64,000 bases of DNA from Pontibacter cellulosilyticus (GTDB lineage Bacteria > Bacteroidota > Bacteroidia > Cytophagales > Hymenobacteraceae): contig NZ_JACRVF010000002.1 in NCBI RefSeq assembly GCF_014306105.1, forward strand, positions 456,368 to 520,367, given 5' to 3'. Shown here piece by piece: positions 18,493 to 28,081 of this stretch (its first letter is position 1; every line of letters starts with the position of its first letter). The notes beneath the pieces were generated by a model that saw nothing but the letters and a program-made list of their open reading frames with translations, did no database searches and was not told the origin of the DNA. The position numbers were made by a program, and so were the translations under genes.

Positions 18493-19182
18493 TTAGCCGA
18501 TCAGATCCTCGTCCAGTAAGTCCGGTCGGCGCTGTTTGGTACGCTCCACGGCCTGCTCAAAGCGCCACTGCTCTATCTTTGGCGTATCTCCCGACATCAG
18601 AATATCCGGTACTTTCATGCCCTTATACTCAGCGGGCCTTGTATAAACCGGTGGAGCAAGCAATCCATCCTGAAAAGAATCAGTAAGGGCCGAAGACTCA
18701 TCGTTCAATACACCTGGAATAATCCGGATGATGGCATCTGCCAACACTGCTGCACCCAGTTCTCCACCCGAAAGTACATAGTCGCCTATGCTTACCTCGT
18801 GGGTTACATAGTGCTGCCTAACACGCTCATCCACGCCTTTATAGTGGCCGCAAAGTATGATCACATTCTGCAGCAGCGAAAACTTGTTAGCCATCTGCTG
18901 ATTCAGCGTTTCGCCATCCGGTGTCATATAAATAATGGCATCGTAGGTGCGCTGTGCCTGCAGTTCAGATATGATCTTGTCAATTGGTTCGATCATCATC
19001 ACCATACCGGCGCCACCTCCAAAAGCATAGTCATCTATCTGCCCGTGCTTGTTAATGGCATACTTGCGCAAATCATGCACGTGTACCTCCACTAAGCCTT
19101 TGTTCTGGGCTCGTTTAAGTATAGAATGGCTAAAGGGGCTTTCCAGCAGGTCGGGCTGGCAACTAATAATATCGAAGCGCAT
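18493..19182 (-). CDS. trmD: tRNA (guanine-N1)-methyltransferase TrmD
   Basis: A 229-aa SPOUT-class enzyme that methylates G37 of tRNAs with a G at position 36, preventing frameshifts. [13 protein letters not shown] is the usual start. The knotted SAM site is visible in [14 protein letters not shown] (about 109-122) and [16 protein letters not shown] (about 131-146). The C-terminal part includes [18 protein letters not shown]. Its start overlaps the last base of the rimM stop, so translation is coupled. Confidence 0.97.
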   Translation of the reverse strand: MRFDIISCQPDLLESPFSHSILKRAQNKGLVEVHVHDLRKYAINKHGQIDDYAFGGGAGMVMMIEPIDKIISELQAQRTYDAIIYMTPDGETLNQQMANKFSLLQNVIILCGHYKGVDERVRQHYVTHEVSIGDYVLSGGELGAAVLADAIIRIIPGVLNDESSALTDSFQDGLLAPPVYTRPAEYKGMKVPDILMSGDTPKIEQWRFEQAVERTKQRRPDLLDEDLIG

Positions 19183-19760
19183 TACTTATCCTCCTCCGTG
19201 TCGTCCTGATCGTCGGCGTCCTCGGGGTTGGCTGGTTCGGTGTATACTTCAAGTAATCCTTCCGGCAGTAAAATATGCAACTCTTTGGCTTCATGGTCTG
19301 CGCGCAGCAGAATCTCACCCATAACAGGTATAAGCATCTCCTGGCCCAGGTAGTCCATTGCCATCAGCTGTTGCTGCGGAAGGTCGTAAAATTCTTTTAC
19401 TGTGCCCAGTTTACCATGATTCTCATCTACCACCTGGTATCCGATCACTTCATGGAAATAGAACTGGTCTTCTTCCAGCTCCGGCAGTTCGTTCAGCGGC
19501 AAGTATAAAGAGGTGCCGCGCAGCGCTTCTGCCTGCTCCATCGTGCTGATGTCCTCAAACTTAATGATGAAGCGGCTGTCTTTAATCGGGTCAATAGAGT
19601 CTATAAAAAAAGGAATCAGTCTTCCTTTTTGCTCAAGGAAAACTGATTCCAGATCTTCATAATCTTCAGGGTAGTCTACGTCGAAAAACGCAACAACCTG
19701 ACCCTTGGTGCCATGGGTCTTGACGATGTATCCTAGGAGAAAACAGGCATCAATGTTCAT
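19182..19760 (-). CDS. rimM: 16S rRNA processing protein RimM
   Basis: A 192-aa ribosome maturation factor that works with S19 on the 30S head. The N-terminal barrel holds [16 protein letters not shown] (about 10-25). The C-terminal PRC-barrel part has [15 protein letters not shown] (about 98-112) and the [12 protein letters not shown] segment. The end is unusually acidic ([15 protein letters not shown]), a lineage extension beyond the core domain. It lies 12 nt after rpsP and overlaps trmD. Confidence 0.95.
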   Translation of the reverse strand: MNIDACFLLGYIVKTHGTKGQVVAFFDVDYPEDYEDLESVFLEQKGRLIPFFIDSIDPIKDSRFIIKFEDISTMEQAEALRGTSLYLPLNELPELEEDQFYFHEVIGYQVVDENHGKLGTVKEFYDLPQQQLMAMDYLGQEMLIPVMGEILLRADHEAKELHILLPEGLLEVYTEPANPEDADDQDDTEEDK

Positions 19761-19772
19761 GGCAAAGATAAA

Positions 19773-20324
19773 TTATGCCTGCTCTTCAGTAGACTCGCCA
19801 CCTTCAGCTGCTGCCTCAGGAGCCTCTTCAGTTGCTTCTGCAGCTGGAGCGTTAGCAGCAGCTTTCTCAGCCTCACGCTGACGGATAGCCTCTGCACGAG
19901 CTTCTTTAACTTTAGTCTCTGCCTCAAGAGCAGCTTTTCTCTGAGCAGCTTTGTCAGAAATAAGACCCTGACGCTTGCTTTCGATTTTAGCTTCTTTCTC
20001 TTTCTTCCACTCCTCGAAACGAGAGTCAGCAGTTTCCTGAGAGATAGCACCTTTGATAACACCAATTTGCAGGTGTCTTCTGTAAAGAATGCCTGTGTAA
20101 GAAAGCATCGCCTTAACTGTGTCAGTTGGCTGAGCACCGTTCATTACCCAAGTAAACGCCTTCTCCTGATCGAAGTCGATAGAAGCAGGGTTTGTGTTTG
20201 GGTTGTAAGTACCCAGTTTCTCGATGAATTTACCATCACGTGGTGCACGAGCATCAGCTACTACGATATCGTAGATTGCGGCTTTCTTGCGGCCTCTGCG
20301 GGCCAGTCTGATTTTTACTGCCAT
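19773..20324 (-). CDS. rpsP: 30S ribosomal protein S16 with long C-terminal tail
   Basis: 183 aa. The first ~80 residues are bS16 ([20 protein letters not shown]), which is essential for 30S assembly. The remaining ~100 residues form a helical Lys/Glu/Ala tail that ends in Ala/Glu-rich repeats ([18 protein letters not shown]). Such tails are common in Bacteroidota S16, while the E. coli protein has about 82 residues. It is first in the operon with rimM, trmD and rplS. Confidence 0.96.
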   Translation of the reverse strand: MAVKIRLARRGRKKAAIYDIVVADARAPRDGKFIEKLGTYNPNTNPASIDFDQEKAFTWVMNGAQPTDTVKAMLSYTGILYRRHLQIGVIKGAISQETADSRFEEWKKEKEAKIESKRQGLISDKAAQRKAALEAETKVKEARAEAIRQREAEKAAANAPAAEATEEAPEAAAEGGESTEEQA

Positions 20325-20505
20325 TTTTTATAAGTAGTTAAGTCGGCGAATCCCGTCCGCCAGTTTTTAGAACCGCAAAGGTACGTATTTTATTCCGTTA
20401 ATTACAAGGAAATTAAAATTGAAAAGTGTGCTGGAGATGTGGATGGAATTTCTGTAAAAGTATAACTGCGTCAGGAGATTAGGCATAATATAGAAAGGAG
20501 CATTC

Positions 20506-20674
20506 GTAGGGACAGGTCGTGACTTGTCCGCGCAACAGGATTTTCGAAGAAATAGGGAAGTATAATTTTGTATTCAAAGCCTGAATTTAATCCTGCTCAT
20601 CATTAAATCCTGAGAATCCTGATTCAGATAAATTTTTCCGTGCTCGATTCGGACCAGTCACTACTTGTCCCTAC
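20506..20674. repeat. REP-like inverted repeat element
   Basis: Outer arms 20506-20529 (GTAGGGACAGGTCGTGACTT...) and 20651-20674 are inverted copies with a few mismatches. Between them the heptamer AATCCTG/ATCCTG recurs in AATCCTGCTC, AATCCTGAGAATCCTGATTC. No ORF is present. It fills the middle of the 404-bp gap between the rpsP start and the desaturase stop; the rest of the gap shows nothing clear. Confidence 0.6.
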
Positions 20675-20695
20675 AAGGTTATGTTCAACAAAAAG

Positions 20696-20723
20696 AAAAG
20701 CCCTCCGTTACGGGAGGGCTTTT
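20696..20723 (-). terminator. terminator of the desaturase gene
   Basis: An 11-bp stem AAAAGCCCTCC/GGAGGGCTTTT with a 5-nt loop lies just past the desaturase stop at 20729. The run of A on the plus strand supplies the T-run on the minus-strand transcript. Confidence 0.75.
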
Positions 20724-20728
20724 TATAC

Positions 20729-21490
20729 TTAGGCTGCGACTTTAGTTCTTGCTGTTTTGGCTTTAGGAGCTTTCAGTTTAATGATGCTCAACTTATCCAG
20801 TGTCCATATAATTGGCCAGGTTGGATCAAACTCCCACCATTTCACACCAAAGTTAACGCGGTTAGGCAGTTTATGGTGGTTATTCTGGAACAGTTCACCT
20901 CCTGTAAGAAAGTCGAAGAAAAGCGAGTTTCTTGATTTGTCGTTGTTGTCGAAGTTCTGATAGCCATACTTGTGACCGCTCCAGTTTACGATAGCGCCGT
21001 GTACCGGGCCCATCAGGAAGTGGATCGGTAACAGCAAATACATCCACCACTGTGTGGCAAAGGCAATGTAGAACAACACATAAGCCACACCCCATCCGAT
21101 TCTGGAGTAATATGAATCACCAATTTTTTCGATAGCATTCCAAACAGGGTAGTTACCCTCAAAGCGCTGCTCGGGCTCTACACGATGGTTAAGCACATTG
21201 TTGTAGATCTCCTTTGTCTTCCACATCATGGTAAAGGCATTGTTAGAGAAATGCGGAGAATGTGGGTCGCGCTCAGTGTCTGAAAAGGCGTGGTGCATAC
21301 GGTGCAACACAGCATAAGCACGCGGCGACAGGAAAGAAGATCCTTGGGCAACGTAAGTTAAAATGTAAAATGCTTTTTCCCAGAAAGGGTTCATCGTGAA
21401 CATTTTGTGGGCGGCATAGCGGTGCAGGTAAAACGTCTGTACAAATAGCGACAGGTACCAATGCACTACAAAGAAAATGAGAATTGCCAT
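20729..21490 (-). CDS. membrane fatty-acid desaturase (acyl-CoA/acyl-lipid delta-9 type)
   Basis: A 253-aa integral membrane di-iron enzyme that introduces a double bond into fatty acyl chains to control membrane fluidity. The three histidine boxes are HRYAAH (about 23-28), HRMHHAF (about 64-70) and QNNHHKLP (about 202-209). Hydrophobic segments flank them, and the end is basic and alanine-rich. It is shorter than many desaturases but has all the iron ligands. It is monocistronic, with an AT-rich upstream region. Confidence 0.92.
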   Translation of the reverse strand: MAILIFFVVHWYLSLFVQTFYLHRYAAHKMFTMNPFWEKAFYILTYVAQGSSFLSPRAYAVLHRMHHAFSDTERDPHSPHFSNNAFTMMWKTKEIYNNVLNHRVEPEQRFEGNYPVWNAIEKIGDSYYSRIGWGVAYVLFYIAFATQWWMYLLLPIHFLMGPVHGAIVNWSGHKYGYQNFDNNDKSRNSLFFDFLTGGELFQNNHHKLPNRVNFGVKWWEFDPTWPIIWTLDKLSIIKLKAPKAKTARTKVAA

Positions 21491-21651
21491 TTAGTTGATG
21501 TATAGGTGTTTAGGTTTGTATTGCGTGCAGCATGAGCAAAAGCTATGCTAAGCTGCAAAGCTACAACACGAAATCAAAAGTTAAAGAGTTGATAGGGTAT
21601 AAAAGTTCAGAAAATGATTAAAATCACTTTTTAGAATTATATGCTGCCTTC

Positions 21652-22332
21652 TTAATCTATGCTAAGAAAAGGTTGCCATACAGCAGTAAGTGGCGGAGGC
21701 GCGCTTACAGTTACCGGTGTTTTTAGTGTAGGGTGCTCAAATTGTAATTGCCTTGCATGAAGGGCTATACTTTTGTCTGGTAAGGGTTGTGCCGCGCCAT
21801 ACTTTAAGTCACCAAGTATAGGGCACCGCATAGAAGCAAGCTGCACTCGTATCTGGTGTGGGCGTCCTGTTATAGGGTTTACCTCCAGCAGGTACTTGCC
21901 ACTGGTTACCTTTAGTAGTTTGTAGTGCAACTCAGAGCGAAGGCCGCTCTTGTTCTCTTTAGCAAAAGCTTTGGATACATTTTTTGAGCTGTCTTTTACA
22001 AGCCAATGCACCAGTGTTCCCTGTTCCTGCTGTGGCTTATTCTGTACCACAGCCCAATAAGTTTTCTGCGTTTTCTTGCTCCGGAACAGCTCGTTTAGCC
22101 TGCTTAGCGCCTTGGATGTTTTGGCCATTAGCACCACGCCGCTTACAGGCCGGTCCAGGCGGTGCACAACACCTATAAATACGTTTCCGGGTTTATTATA
22201 CTTGTGCCTGATGTAATCCTTCGCCAGGTCTGCCAGTGTAATGTCTCCAGTCTCATCGCCATGCACCAGCAAACCAGCCGGCTTATTAACTACCAGTACA
22301 TGGTTATCCTCAAAAAGAACTGACAAAGCCAT
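21652..22332 (-). CDS. RluA-family pseudouridine synthase
   Basis: A 226-aa enzyme isomerising uridine to pseudouridine in rRNA or tRNA. The N-terminus VLFEDNHVLVVNKPAGLLVH is the family opening. The catalytic Asp is in GVVHRLDRPVSGVVLMAK (about 54-71). The C-terminal block ITGRPHQIRVQLASMRCPILGD (about 162-183; shown in part) follows. No S4 domain is present, so it is a short RluA form. The target nucleotide cannot be read from the sequence. Confidence 0.93.
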   Translation of the reverse strand: MALSVLFEDNHVLVVNKPAGLLVHGDETGDITLADLAKDYIRHKYNKPGNVFIGVVHRLDRPVSGVVLMAKTSKALSRLNELFRSKKTQKTYWAVVQNKPQQEQGTLVHWLVKDSSKNVSKAFAKENKSGLRSELHYKLLKVTSGKYLLEVNPITGRPHQIRVQLASMRCPILGDLKYGAAQPLPDKSIALHARQLQFEHPTLKTPVTVSAPPPLTAVWQPFLSID

Positions 22333-22339
22333 AGGCTTT

Positions 22340-22467
22340 TAATTATGAATGATGAATTATAAATTATGAATGGGAACTATGAAGATCATACTCAGAAATT
22401 AAGTCTACTTATACTTCAAAAGTTAAGAACTACCAATTCATCATTCGCAATTCTTAATTCATAATTA
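22340..22467. repeat. AT-rich inverted repeat, ATTATGAAT-type
   Basis: Arms 22340-22371 and 22436-22467 are approximate inverted copies built from repeats such as AATTATGAAT and GATGAATTATAAATTATGAA. They fill the gap between the pseudouridine synthase gene and panB. No coding potential is seen. Confidence 0.55.
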
Positions 22468-22470
22468 TTA

Positions 22471-23289
22471 CTAATAAGCTTCCTTCTCGCTTGGGAAATC
22501 CTGGCTCTTTACGTCCTTTACATAGTTCTGTACCGCATCCGTCATAATGGTGTGCAGGTCAGCGTAGCGACGCAGGAAACGAGGCTTAAACTCTTTATTA
22601 ATACCCAGCATATCATGCACTACCAACACCTGACCGTCTACATGAGGGCCGGCTCCAATGCCTATTATCGGTATGTGCAGCTGTTCTGCTACGCGTTTTG
22701 CTAACTCAGACGGGATTTTCTCCAGCACGATAGAAAAGCATCCTAACTCTTGCAGCAGTAGTGCATCCTCGATCAGCTTCTGAGCTTCTGCCTCCTCTTT
22801 GGCGCGCACCGTGTAGGTGCCGAATTTGTAAATTGATTGTGGTGTAAGGCCCAGATGCCCCATGACTGGAACCCCAGCGCTAAGTATTCGTGTAACAGAT
22901 TCTTTTATCTCCGCGCCGCCTTCAAGCTTCACACCATGTCCGCCAGACTCTTTCATGATACGGATGGCTGAGCGCAAGGCCTCTGATGAGTTGCCCTGAT
23001 ACGAGCCGAATGGCATATCTACTACTACAAAAGCTCTGTTAACGCCGCGCACTACCGAAGAGGCATGGTAGATCATTTGATCCAGCGTAATTGGCAGTGT
23101 AGTTTCGTGACCGGCCATTACGTTAGAGGCAGAGTCACCAACCAGCAGTACATCAACTCCGGCAGCATCCAGGATGGTGGCCATGGAGTAGTCGTAAGCA
23201 GTGAGCATGGAGATTTTCTCGCCGCGCTCTTTCATGTTCTGCAGCTGGTGCGTGGTTACTTTTTTAACGTCGCTTTTATGAACAGACAT
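22471..23289 (-). CDS. panB: 3-methyl-2-oxobutanoate hydroxymethyltransferase
   Basis: A 272-aa enzyme that adds a hydroxymethyl group from methylene-THF to ketoisovalerate, the first committed step to pantothenate and Co[21 protein letters not shown] (about 25-44) and [20 protein letters not shown] (about 49-68) are family blocks holding metal-binding Asp residues. [20 protein letters not shown] (about 208-227) is the C-terminal signature. The length is normal. The gene is monocistronic, between AT-rich repeats and a terminator. Confidence 0.96.
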   Translation of the reverse strand: MSVHKSDVKKVTTHQLQNMKERGEKISMLTAYDYSMATILDAAGVDVLLVGDSASNVMAGHETTLPITLDQMIYHASSVVRGVNRAFVVVDMPFGSYQGNSSEALRSAIRIMKESGGHGVKLEGGAEIKESVTRILSAGVPVMGHLGLTPQSIYKFGTYTVRAKEEAEAQKLIEDALLLQELGCFSIVLEKIPSELAKRVAEQLHIPIIGIGAGPHVDGQVLVVHDMLGINKEFKPRFLRRYADLHTIMTDAVQNYVKDVKSQDFPSEKEAY

Positions 23290-23332
23290 AGCAATTGCAG
23301 TAGTTAAGGTGTAAAGCTATAAAATCTAAAAC

Positions 23333-23363
23333 AAAAACAGCCACATTTTGGTGTGGCTGTTTT
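23333..23363 (-). terminator. terminator of the LptD-like gene
   Basis: A stem AAAAACAGCCACA / TGTGGCTGTTTT (23333-23345 with 23352-23363) reads as a hairpin with T-run on the minus strand, 3 nt past the stop at 23366. It also overlaps the panB upstream region. Confidence 0.7.
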
Positions 23364-23365
23364 CT

Positions 23366-26035
23366 TTAAAATCTGTTTCGGGCTGTTCTGTTTCGGGTAA
23401 GCCGCAAGTCTTGCAGCAGCGCAGACTTAGCGTTTATGGTAATGTTATAGCCTTGTGCAAAACCGTAAGGTATCCAGCCGATGCTCATTTCCCAGCAATG
23501 TAAGTCGCGGTATATCTGTATGTTGGCATTGGCAATGTTGTTGTTTGTAAAGTCATAACCAGCGAAGTAGGTTATTTTCCACTTATCGGTCAGGTTTACC
23601 GAGCCATTTACACCTAATGTTTGGTTTATAGTTTTACTGGCAGCACGTCCAAAGTTTCTAAAGTAACCAATGGTGTAGTCAAAACTCAGTGTCCACGGAA
23701 TTTTGAAGTCTACATATTCTGGCAGCAGCGGATTCATGTCCGGGTTCAGTATTGGTAGATTACCGGGAGCTGATGTACTTGATTGTCTCGCCTCCGGGTT
23801 TAAATTGGCGCTTATTGTAAAGTTGGCATTTGTAAGTGTGGCCAGCTTTAGCTTAGAGAAGTCGAACACATAGTCATCAATCTGCCTGCCCAAAGTGTCA
23901 CGCTTATAGGGCTCAAAAGTAGAGTTAAAAGTTACATTAAAGATCTTGAACAGTCTGGTATTGGCCACTAGGCTTATTGGGGCCAGCTTAAGTGAATCTG
24001 CTGCAAAGTTGTATGAAGTGGAAATTCCCAAGTTATCCAGTATACTTACCTTCTCAAATTGATCTTGTGCAGCTGAGTCGGCCTGCGACCTGACCTTCAT
24101 CTCGATGTTGTTGGACACGTTGAAAGTTAACATGTTCTGAAGCCCTGCTCCAGGTGCATTGGCTACCCGGGGCAAAAGTGTAAAAGTATCGCTACCTGGC
24201 GCAGGGAAGGTTGATGTCTGTACACGCTGGTAAAAACCAAAGCGCTCTCTGCCAAAGTCTGGTCGGTAGCTATAACCAATATTCGGGCGGATCAGGTGGC
24301 GGATTGCCTCAACGCGTTTGCCTCCAATGTATGCTGTACCATAAATAGTTGTGCTGAGCGAGGCGTTGGCACTATACTCATATATTCTGGCAAAGTTGGT
24401 AGTGTCTACATCCACTTTCTGAGAGTCCGGATTAAAGCGGAAACTGTAGCGCTGATCAGTCCAATTCTCGCTATAGCTTACAGATGGCGAAAAGTTAAAA
24501 TAGCGCATAATCTTGTAGCTGCCCAGGTTAAGCTGGAACTGGTGATTTGCAGAGCGCCGGCCATTTTTCCAAAGGCTTTCAAAATCATCTAAACTAATAG
24601 TGTCTTGTCTTACAAAACCTTCTGTAATCGGAACGCCAAAAGAATTACCTGTTGCCTCTCTTAAGTTGGATATCCTGTTTTGAGCGTTCACGTTGTAGCC
24701 TATTGTAAACTGCTCATACCATTTACCTGTCGGCTGATCGTTAGTAAAAGCCTCTACAAAGCTGATAGGAGTCATAGAGAAGTTCAGGTCTGGCAGCACG
24801 AAGTTGTAAATGCCGCCACGCGTTTGCCCCTGCGATAACTTAGCTGTATAACTGAACGGTGTGTTCTGTATTGTTTTCTGATAAGTAATGTTCGAGTTAA
24901 ATGTAGGCGACAGGTACTGAGACGTGCTATTGTAGTTTAGGCGCTGATGGCTGGCACTACCTGCGTTTACACTTGCTGAGAAGCGGCCACGTCCGGGCTT
25001 TTGCACCGGAGAGTGCGTCCAGTTTATCCAGATCGTACGTTGTGTTGGAGGTAAAGCGTTAAGCAGATCGTTGGTAGAGCGTGAGCGTTCTACGTCTGCT
25101 TCGTCGTTTTTAAAGTAACGGTATGCCACGCCCAGGTTACCGCTGTATGCGTATCGTTTACGGTACGTGTTGTCTATACTTACATTGTAGCCTCCCAAAG
25201 AGTATATATCACCTGTGAGTCGGGTGCCAACATAATCGTTCCAGGCAAAATAGTAGCCACCGTTGCTCAGATAGAAGCCTTGCCCTCTGGATTCTCCAAA
25301 GCTAGGTATGATAAGACCGGAGGCGCGGGTTTTTGCAGGCATCGGAAAAAGTCCGAACAAAAAGCCCAAGGGTGTAGGTATATCAGCCACAACCAGGTTA
25401 AAGGGACCTGTCATTACTTTATCATTTGGGATCCCCTTCATTTTAGAGGCGCCTATAAAAAAGTGCGGGTGCTCCAGGTTACAGGTAGTGTATTGGGCGT
25501 GGTAGCCAAAGAATTCATCATTTTCGTTCTTTTTTACTACCTCAGCGTGTATATATCCCTCACCTTGCTGCGTTACTACTTCAGATATCCGACCTTTCTT
25601 GGTTTTATAGTTGTAAGCAATGCGCTTGGCAGCGTACGAGCCGCCGGAGTCTTTGAACACAGGCACACCGGTTTCTTTGCCTGTAGAGTCTGGCAGAGGT
25701 GTAGCTAGCAACATGTTGCTCTCGTAGTCAATCTGGATATAGGCTGCCTCTAAGGTAAGATCGCCGTAGTTGATCTTGGCATCGCCGTATAGGTTTACCA
25801 CCTTACGATCTACCTCAAACATGATAGAGTCTCTGGCAGAGTATTTGATGGTGGTCGTAATGTCGCCTTTTGGCGCCGAAAGACGGAGAGAGTCTTGCCC
25901 GGCAGGAACAGTATCTTGTCGCTGAGTGTTAGCCTGTTTCAGCGTACTCATCCGAGGCACACGCTGGCCTGATACCAACGAGGGGATAAGCAATGCACAC
26001 TGCAGCAGCAGTAAAAAAAGTAAAATGTGGCGCAA
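23366..26035 (-). CDS. OstA/LptD-like outer-membrane protein
   Basis: An 889-aa protein resembling LptD, the outer-membrane barrel that inserts LPS. A signal peptide (MRHILLFLLLLQCALLIPSL) is followed by an OstA-like beta-jellyroll region (about 60-210, with YGDAKINYGDLTLEAAYIQI). A long alternating beta-barrel region follows, rich in Tyr/Asn and ending near residue 889. Bacteroidota LptD proteins are divergent, so I call it LptD-like. It is divergent from the amidase gene at 26109, and both promoters share about 70 bp. Confidence 0.88.
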   Translation of the reverse strand: MRHILLFLLLLQCALLIPSLVSGQRVPRMSTLKQANTQRQDTVPAGQDSLRLSAPKGDITTTIKYSARDSIMFEVDRKVVNLYGDAKINYGDLTLEAAYIQIDYESNMLLATPLPDSTGKETGVPVFKDSGGSYAAKRIAYNYKTKKGRISEVVTQQGEGYIHAEVVKKNENDEFFGYHAQYTTCNLEHPHFFIGASKMKGIPNDKVMTGPFNLVVADIPTPLGFLFGLFPMPAKTRASGLIIPSFGESRGQGFYLSNGGYYFAWNDYVGTRLTGDIYSLGGYNVSIDNTYRKRYAYSGNLGVAYRYFKNDEADVERSRSTNDLLNALPPTQRTIWINWTHSPVQKPGRGRFSASVNAGSASHQRLNYNSTSQYLSPTFNSNITYQKTIQNTPFSYTAKLSQGQTRGGIYNFVLPDLNFSMTPISFVEAFTNDQPTGKWYEQFTIGYNVNAQNRISNLREATGNSFGVPITEGFVRQDTISLDDFESLWKNGRRSANHQFQLNLGSYKIMRYFNFSPSVSYSENWTDQRYSFRFNPDSQKVDVDTTNFARIYEYSANASLSTTIYGTAYIGGKRVEAIRHLIRPNIGYSYRPDFGRERFGFYQRVQTSTFPAPGSDTFTLLPRVANAPGAGLQNMLTFNVSNNIEMKVRSQADSAAQDQFEKVSILDNLGISTSYNFAADSLKLAPISLVANTRLFKIFNVTFNSTFEPYKRDTLGRQIDDYVFDFSKLKLATLTNANFTISANLNPEARQSSTSAPGNLPILNPDMNPLLPEYVDFKIPWTLSFDYTIGYFRNFGRAASKTINQTLGVNGSVNLTDKWKITYFAGYDFTNNNIANANIQIYRDLHCWEMSIGWIPYGFAQGYNITINAKSALLQDLRLTRNRTARNRF

Positions 26036-26108
26036 CTTCTTCAGACTTCCCTAAAGTTTTATTTATTTTGTACAAAGTTATTGTTTTAGCTTTTAACTAA
26101 CGAACGTT

Positions 26109-26891
26109 GTGAGAAATATTGTTACTGTTTCATTTCTGGCTATCGTTTTCTTGCTTTGCTCATCCAACACCCTAGAGTTCAAGAAGGCTTATAAAGTACG
26201 TACGGTGGTAATTGACGCCGGGCATGGTGGAAAAGACAACGGTTGTAATGGTAAGTTTTCACATGAGGCAGACGTAGCTTTACAGCTGGCCATGCAAGTT
26301 GGAAGCCTGATCGAGAAAAACCTGCCGGACGTAAAAGTTGTTTATACCCGTAAAAATGACACTTTTGTTGAGCTTGTAGATCGTGCCGGTATTGCAAACA
26401 AGAACAACGCGGACCTTTTTATCTCTATTCACCTGAACGCAGGTCCATCCGCGGCATACGGTACGGAGACCTATACCATGGGGCTTCATACTTCGGAAGG
26501 TAACCTGAATGTGGCAAAACGTGAGAATGCCGTAATATTGCAGGAAGAGAACTATAAGGAGAACTATGGCGGCTTTGACCCAAAGTCTCCGCAAAGCCAT
26601 ATCCTGTTTGCCCTGCATCAAAGTGCGCACCTGGACAACAGCATTCGGTTTGCTGACAAGGTTGAAAAAGAGTTTAAGCACAAGGTTGGCCGCTATAGCC
26701 GAGGGGTGAAACAGGCCGGCTTTTTAGTGCTGTGGAAATCCTATATGCCGAGCGTGCTGATAGAGTGCGGTTTCCTTACAAACCCAACAGAAGAAAAATT
26801 CCTTAACGATAAGTCCGGCCAAACGTATATGGCATCAGGAATATATCGTGCCTTCAAAGAATACAAGCAGGAACTGGAGGCAATGAACTAA
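26109..26891 (+). CDS. N-acetylmuramoyl-L-alanine amidase (Amidase_3)
   Basis: A 260-aa zinc amidase that cuts the bond between MurNAc and the stem peptide. A signal sequence (about 1-22) precedes the domain. Zinc ligands are in VVIDAGHGGKDNGC (about 33-46) and HEAD (about 53), the third His is in SIHLNAG (about 108), and the catalytic Glu is in VLIECGFLTNPTEE (about 218-231). The start is GTG. The GTG of the MlaD-like gene lies 24 nt downstream, so co-transcription is likely. Confidence 0.94.
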   Translation: MRNIVTVSFLAIVFLLCSSNTLEFKKAYKVRTVVIDAGHGGKDNGCNGKFSHEADVALQLAMQVGSLIEKNLPDVKVVYTRKNDTFVELVDRAGIANKNNADLFISIHLNAGPSAAYGTETYTMGLHTSEGNLNVAKRENAVILQEENYKENYGGFDPKSPQSHILFALHQSAHLDNSIRFADKVEKEFKHKVGRYSRGVKQAGFLVLWKSYMPSVLIECGFLTNPTEEKFLNDKSGQTYMASGIYRAFKEYKQELEAMN

Positions 26892-26914
26892 AGCTATTTA
26901 GCAACACACCTTAC

Positions 26915-27988
26915 GTGAAAATATCCAAAGAAGTAAAAGTTGCGCTGCTAGGTATAGTGGCGCTGGTTATCCTGTATTTCGGGTTCATGTTTCTGAAAGG
27001 ATCCGATCTGTTCTCAGACACTCGCTCATACTTTGTGGTGTATGATAATGTAGATGGGCTTACTGTGTCTAACCCGGTTATACTTAATGGGGTGCAGGTG
27101 GGTACGGTGCAAAGCATTACCCTGATGACCGAAGAGCAGAACAAAATTCTTGTTAAAGTAGATGTGCTTAAAACGCTGCAGGTAGGAGACTCTACAATTG
27201 CCGCATTGGGTAACTCAGATTTGCTGGGCAGTAAAGCGATCACTTTATACTTGGGTAATAGTATAAAAATGTACGATGGCGGTGAAAAGCTGATCCCGTT
27301 TAAAGAAAGCTCCATCACAGATATCATTTCCACTAAAACAGTGCCGGTAATTGATAAGGTTGATACCACACTGGCCCGCGTAAACCGCCTACTCGACAGC
27401 GAGGCAAAGGAAAATATACAACAGATACTTGCCAACACAAGTGAGACTACAGCTGCACTTAGTGAGTTACTGCGCGCAAACCAGCAAAACATTAATGCTA
27501 TTACGGCTAACGTAAATGCCTTGACAGCTTCGCTGCGGCAAACAGAGCGCCAAATAAACCAGCTGGCCCGCAACATGACCGACATTACCGATACCCTAAA
27601 GCAAGCAGAGTTTAATAAGCTGGTTGCTAATGCAAACAGTGCAGTGGTGGATTTACAGTCTGCTGTAAATAAGCTTAATTCGGAGCAAGGTACAATGGGA
27701 AAGTTAATCAACGACGAAGGACTGTATGAGAACATGAATCGCTCTACAGAGGCGCTTAACCTGCTTCTACGCGATATTCAGGCTTACCCGAAGCGCTATG
27801 TAAGTTTTTCAGTATTTGGCCGTAAAGACAAGTATAAAGTAGATGCAACTGGCCGTGTTATTACCTTAGATGAGGTAAAGGAGCTGCAGGACAAGAATCC
27901 GCAGGAGTTCCGTACGGTGCCGGATACAGTTTATGTGCCTGTACCTGAGAAGAGTGGCAAAGGTACTACAGGTACAAAATCTAATTAA
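26915..27988 (+). CDS. MlaD-family (MCE) lipid transport protein
   Basis: A 357-aa protein with one N-terminal membrane anchor (VALLGIVALVILYFGFMFL, about 7-25). It is followed by an MCE domain (about 38-115; YDNVDGLTVSNPVILNGVQV) of the type that ferries phospholipids between inner and outer membrane. A long helical segment (about 150-270, with QTERQINQLARNMTDITDTL) could form a tube or coiled coil, and the tail is basic and low-complexity. It is probably co-transcribed with the amidase. A partner ATPase/permease is not in the window. Confidence 0.9.
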   Translation: MKISKEVKVALLGIVALVILYFGFMFLKGSDLFSDTRSYFVVYDNVDGLTVSNPVILNGVQVGTVQSITLMTEEQNKILVKVDVLKTLQVGDSTIAALGNSDLLGSKAITLYLGNSIKMYDGGEKLIPFKESSITDIISTKTVPVIDKVDTTLARVNRLLDSEAKENIQQILANTSETTAALSELLRANQQNINAITANVNALTASLRQTERQINQLARNMTDITDTLKQAEFNKLVANANSAVVDLQSAVNKLNSEQGTMGKLINDEGLYENMNRSTEALNLLLRDIQAYPKRYVSFSVFGRKDKYKVDATGRVITLDEVKELQDKNPQEFRTVPDTVYVPVPEKSGKGTTGTKSN

Positions 27989-28006
27989 GCCTTATATGTA
28001 AAATCG

Positions 28007-28014
28007 TATATTTG
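28007..28014 (+). promoter_or_regulatory. putative -7 element upstream of the carboxyltransferase gene
   Basis: TATATTTG fits the TAnnTTTG consensus 68 nt before the ATG at 28082. No convincing -33 TTG is seen, and the start point would fall in the hairpin at 28017-28040, so the call is weak. Confidence 0.3.
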
Positions 28015-28016
28015 TG

Positions 28017-28045
28017 AAATCCGCTTCTTTGGGCGGATTTTTCAT
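28017..28045 (+). terminator. terminator of the MlaD-like gene
   Basis: An 8-bp stem AAATCCGC/GCGGATTT (28017-28024 with 28033-28040), extended by C-G pairing inside the loop, is followed by TTTTC. It lies 28 nt past the stop. Confidence 0.6.
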
Positions 28046-28081
28046 TGATACACTATTCTATACTAATACAAACTAGCCTAC

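Noticed and set aside
19757..20137. A Lys/Leu/Arg-rich frame overlapping rpsP
   Set aside because: It is an out-of-frame shadow of the S16 tail and shows no domain.
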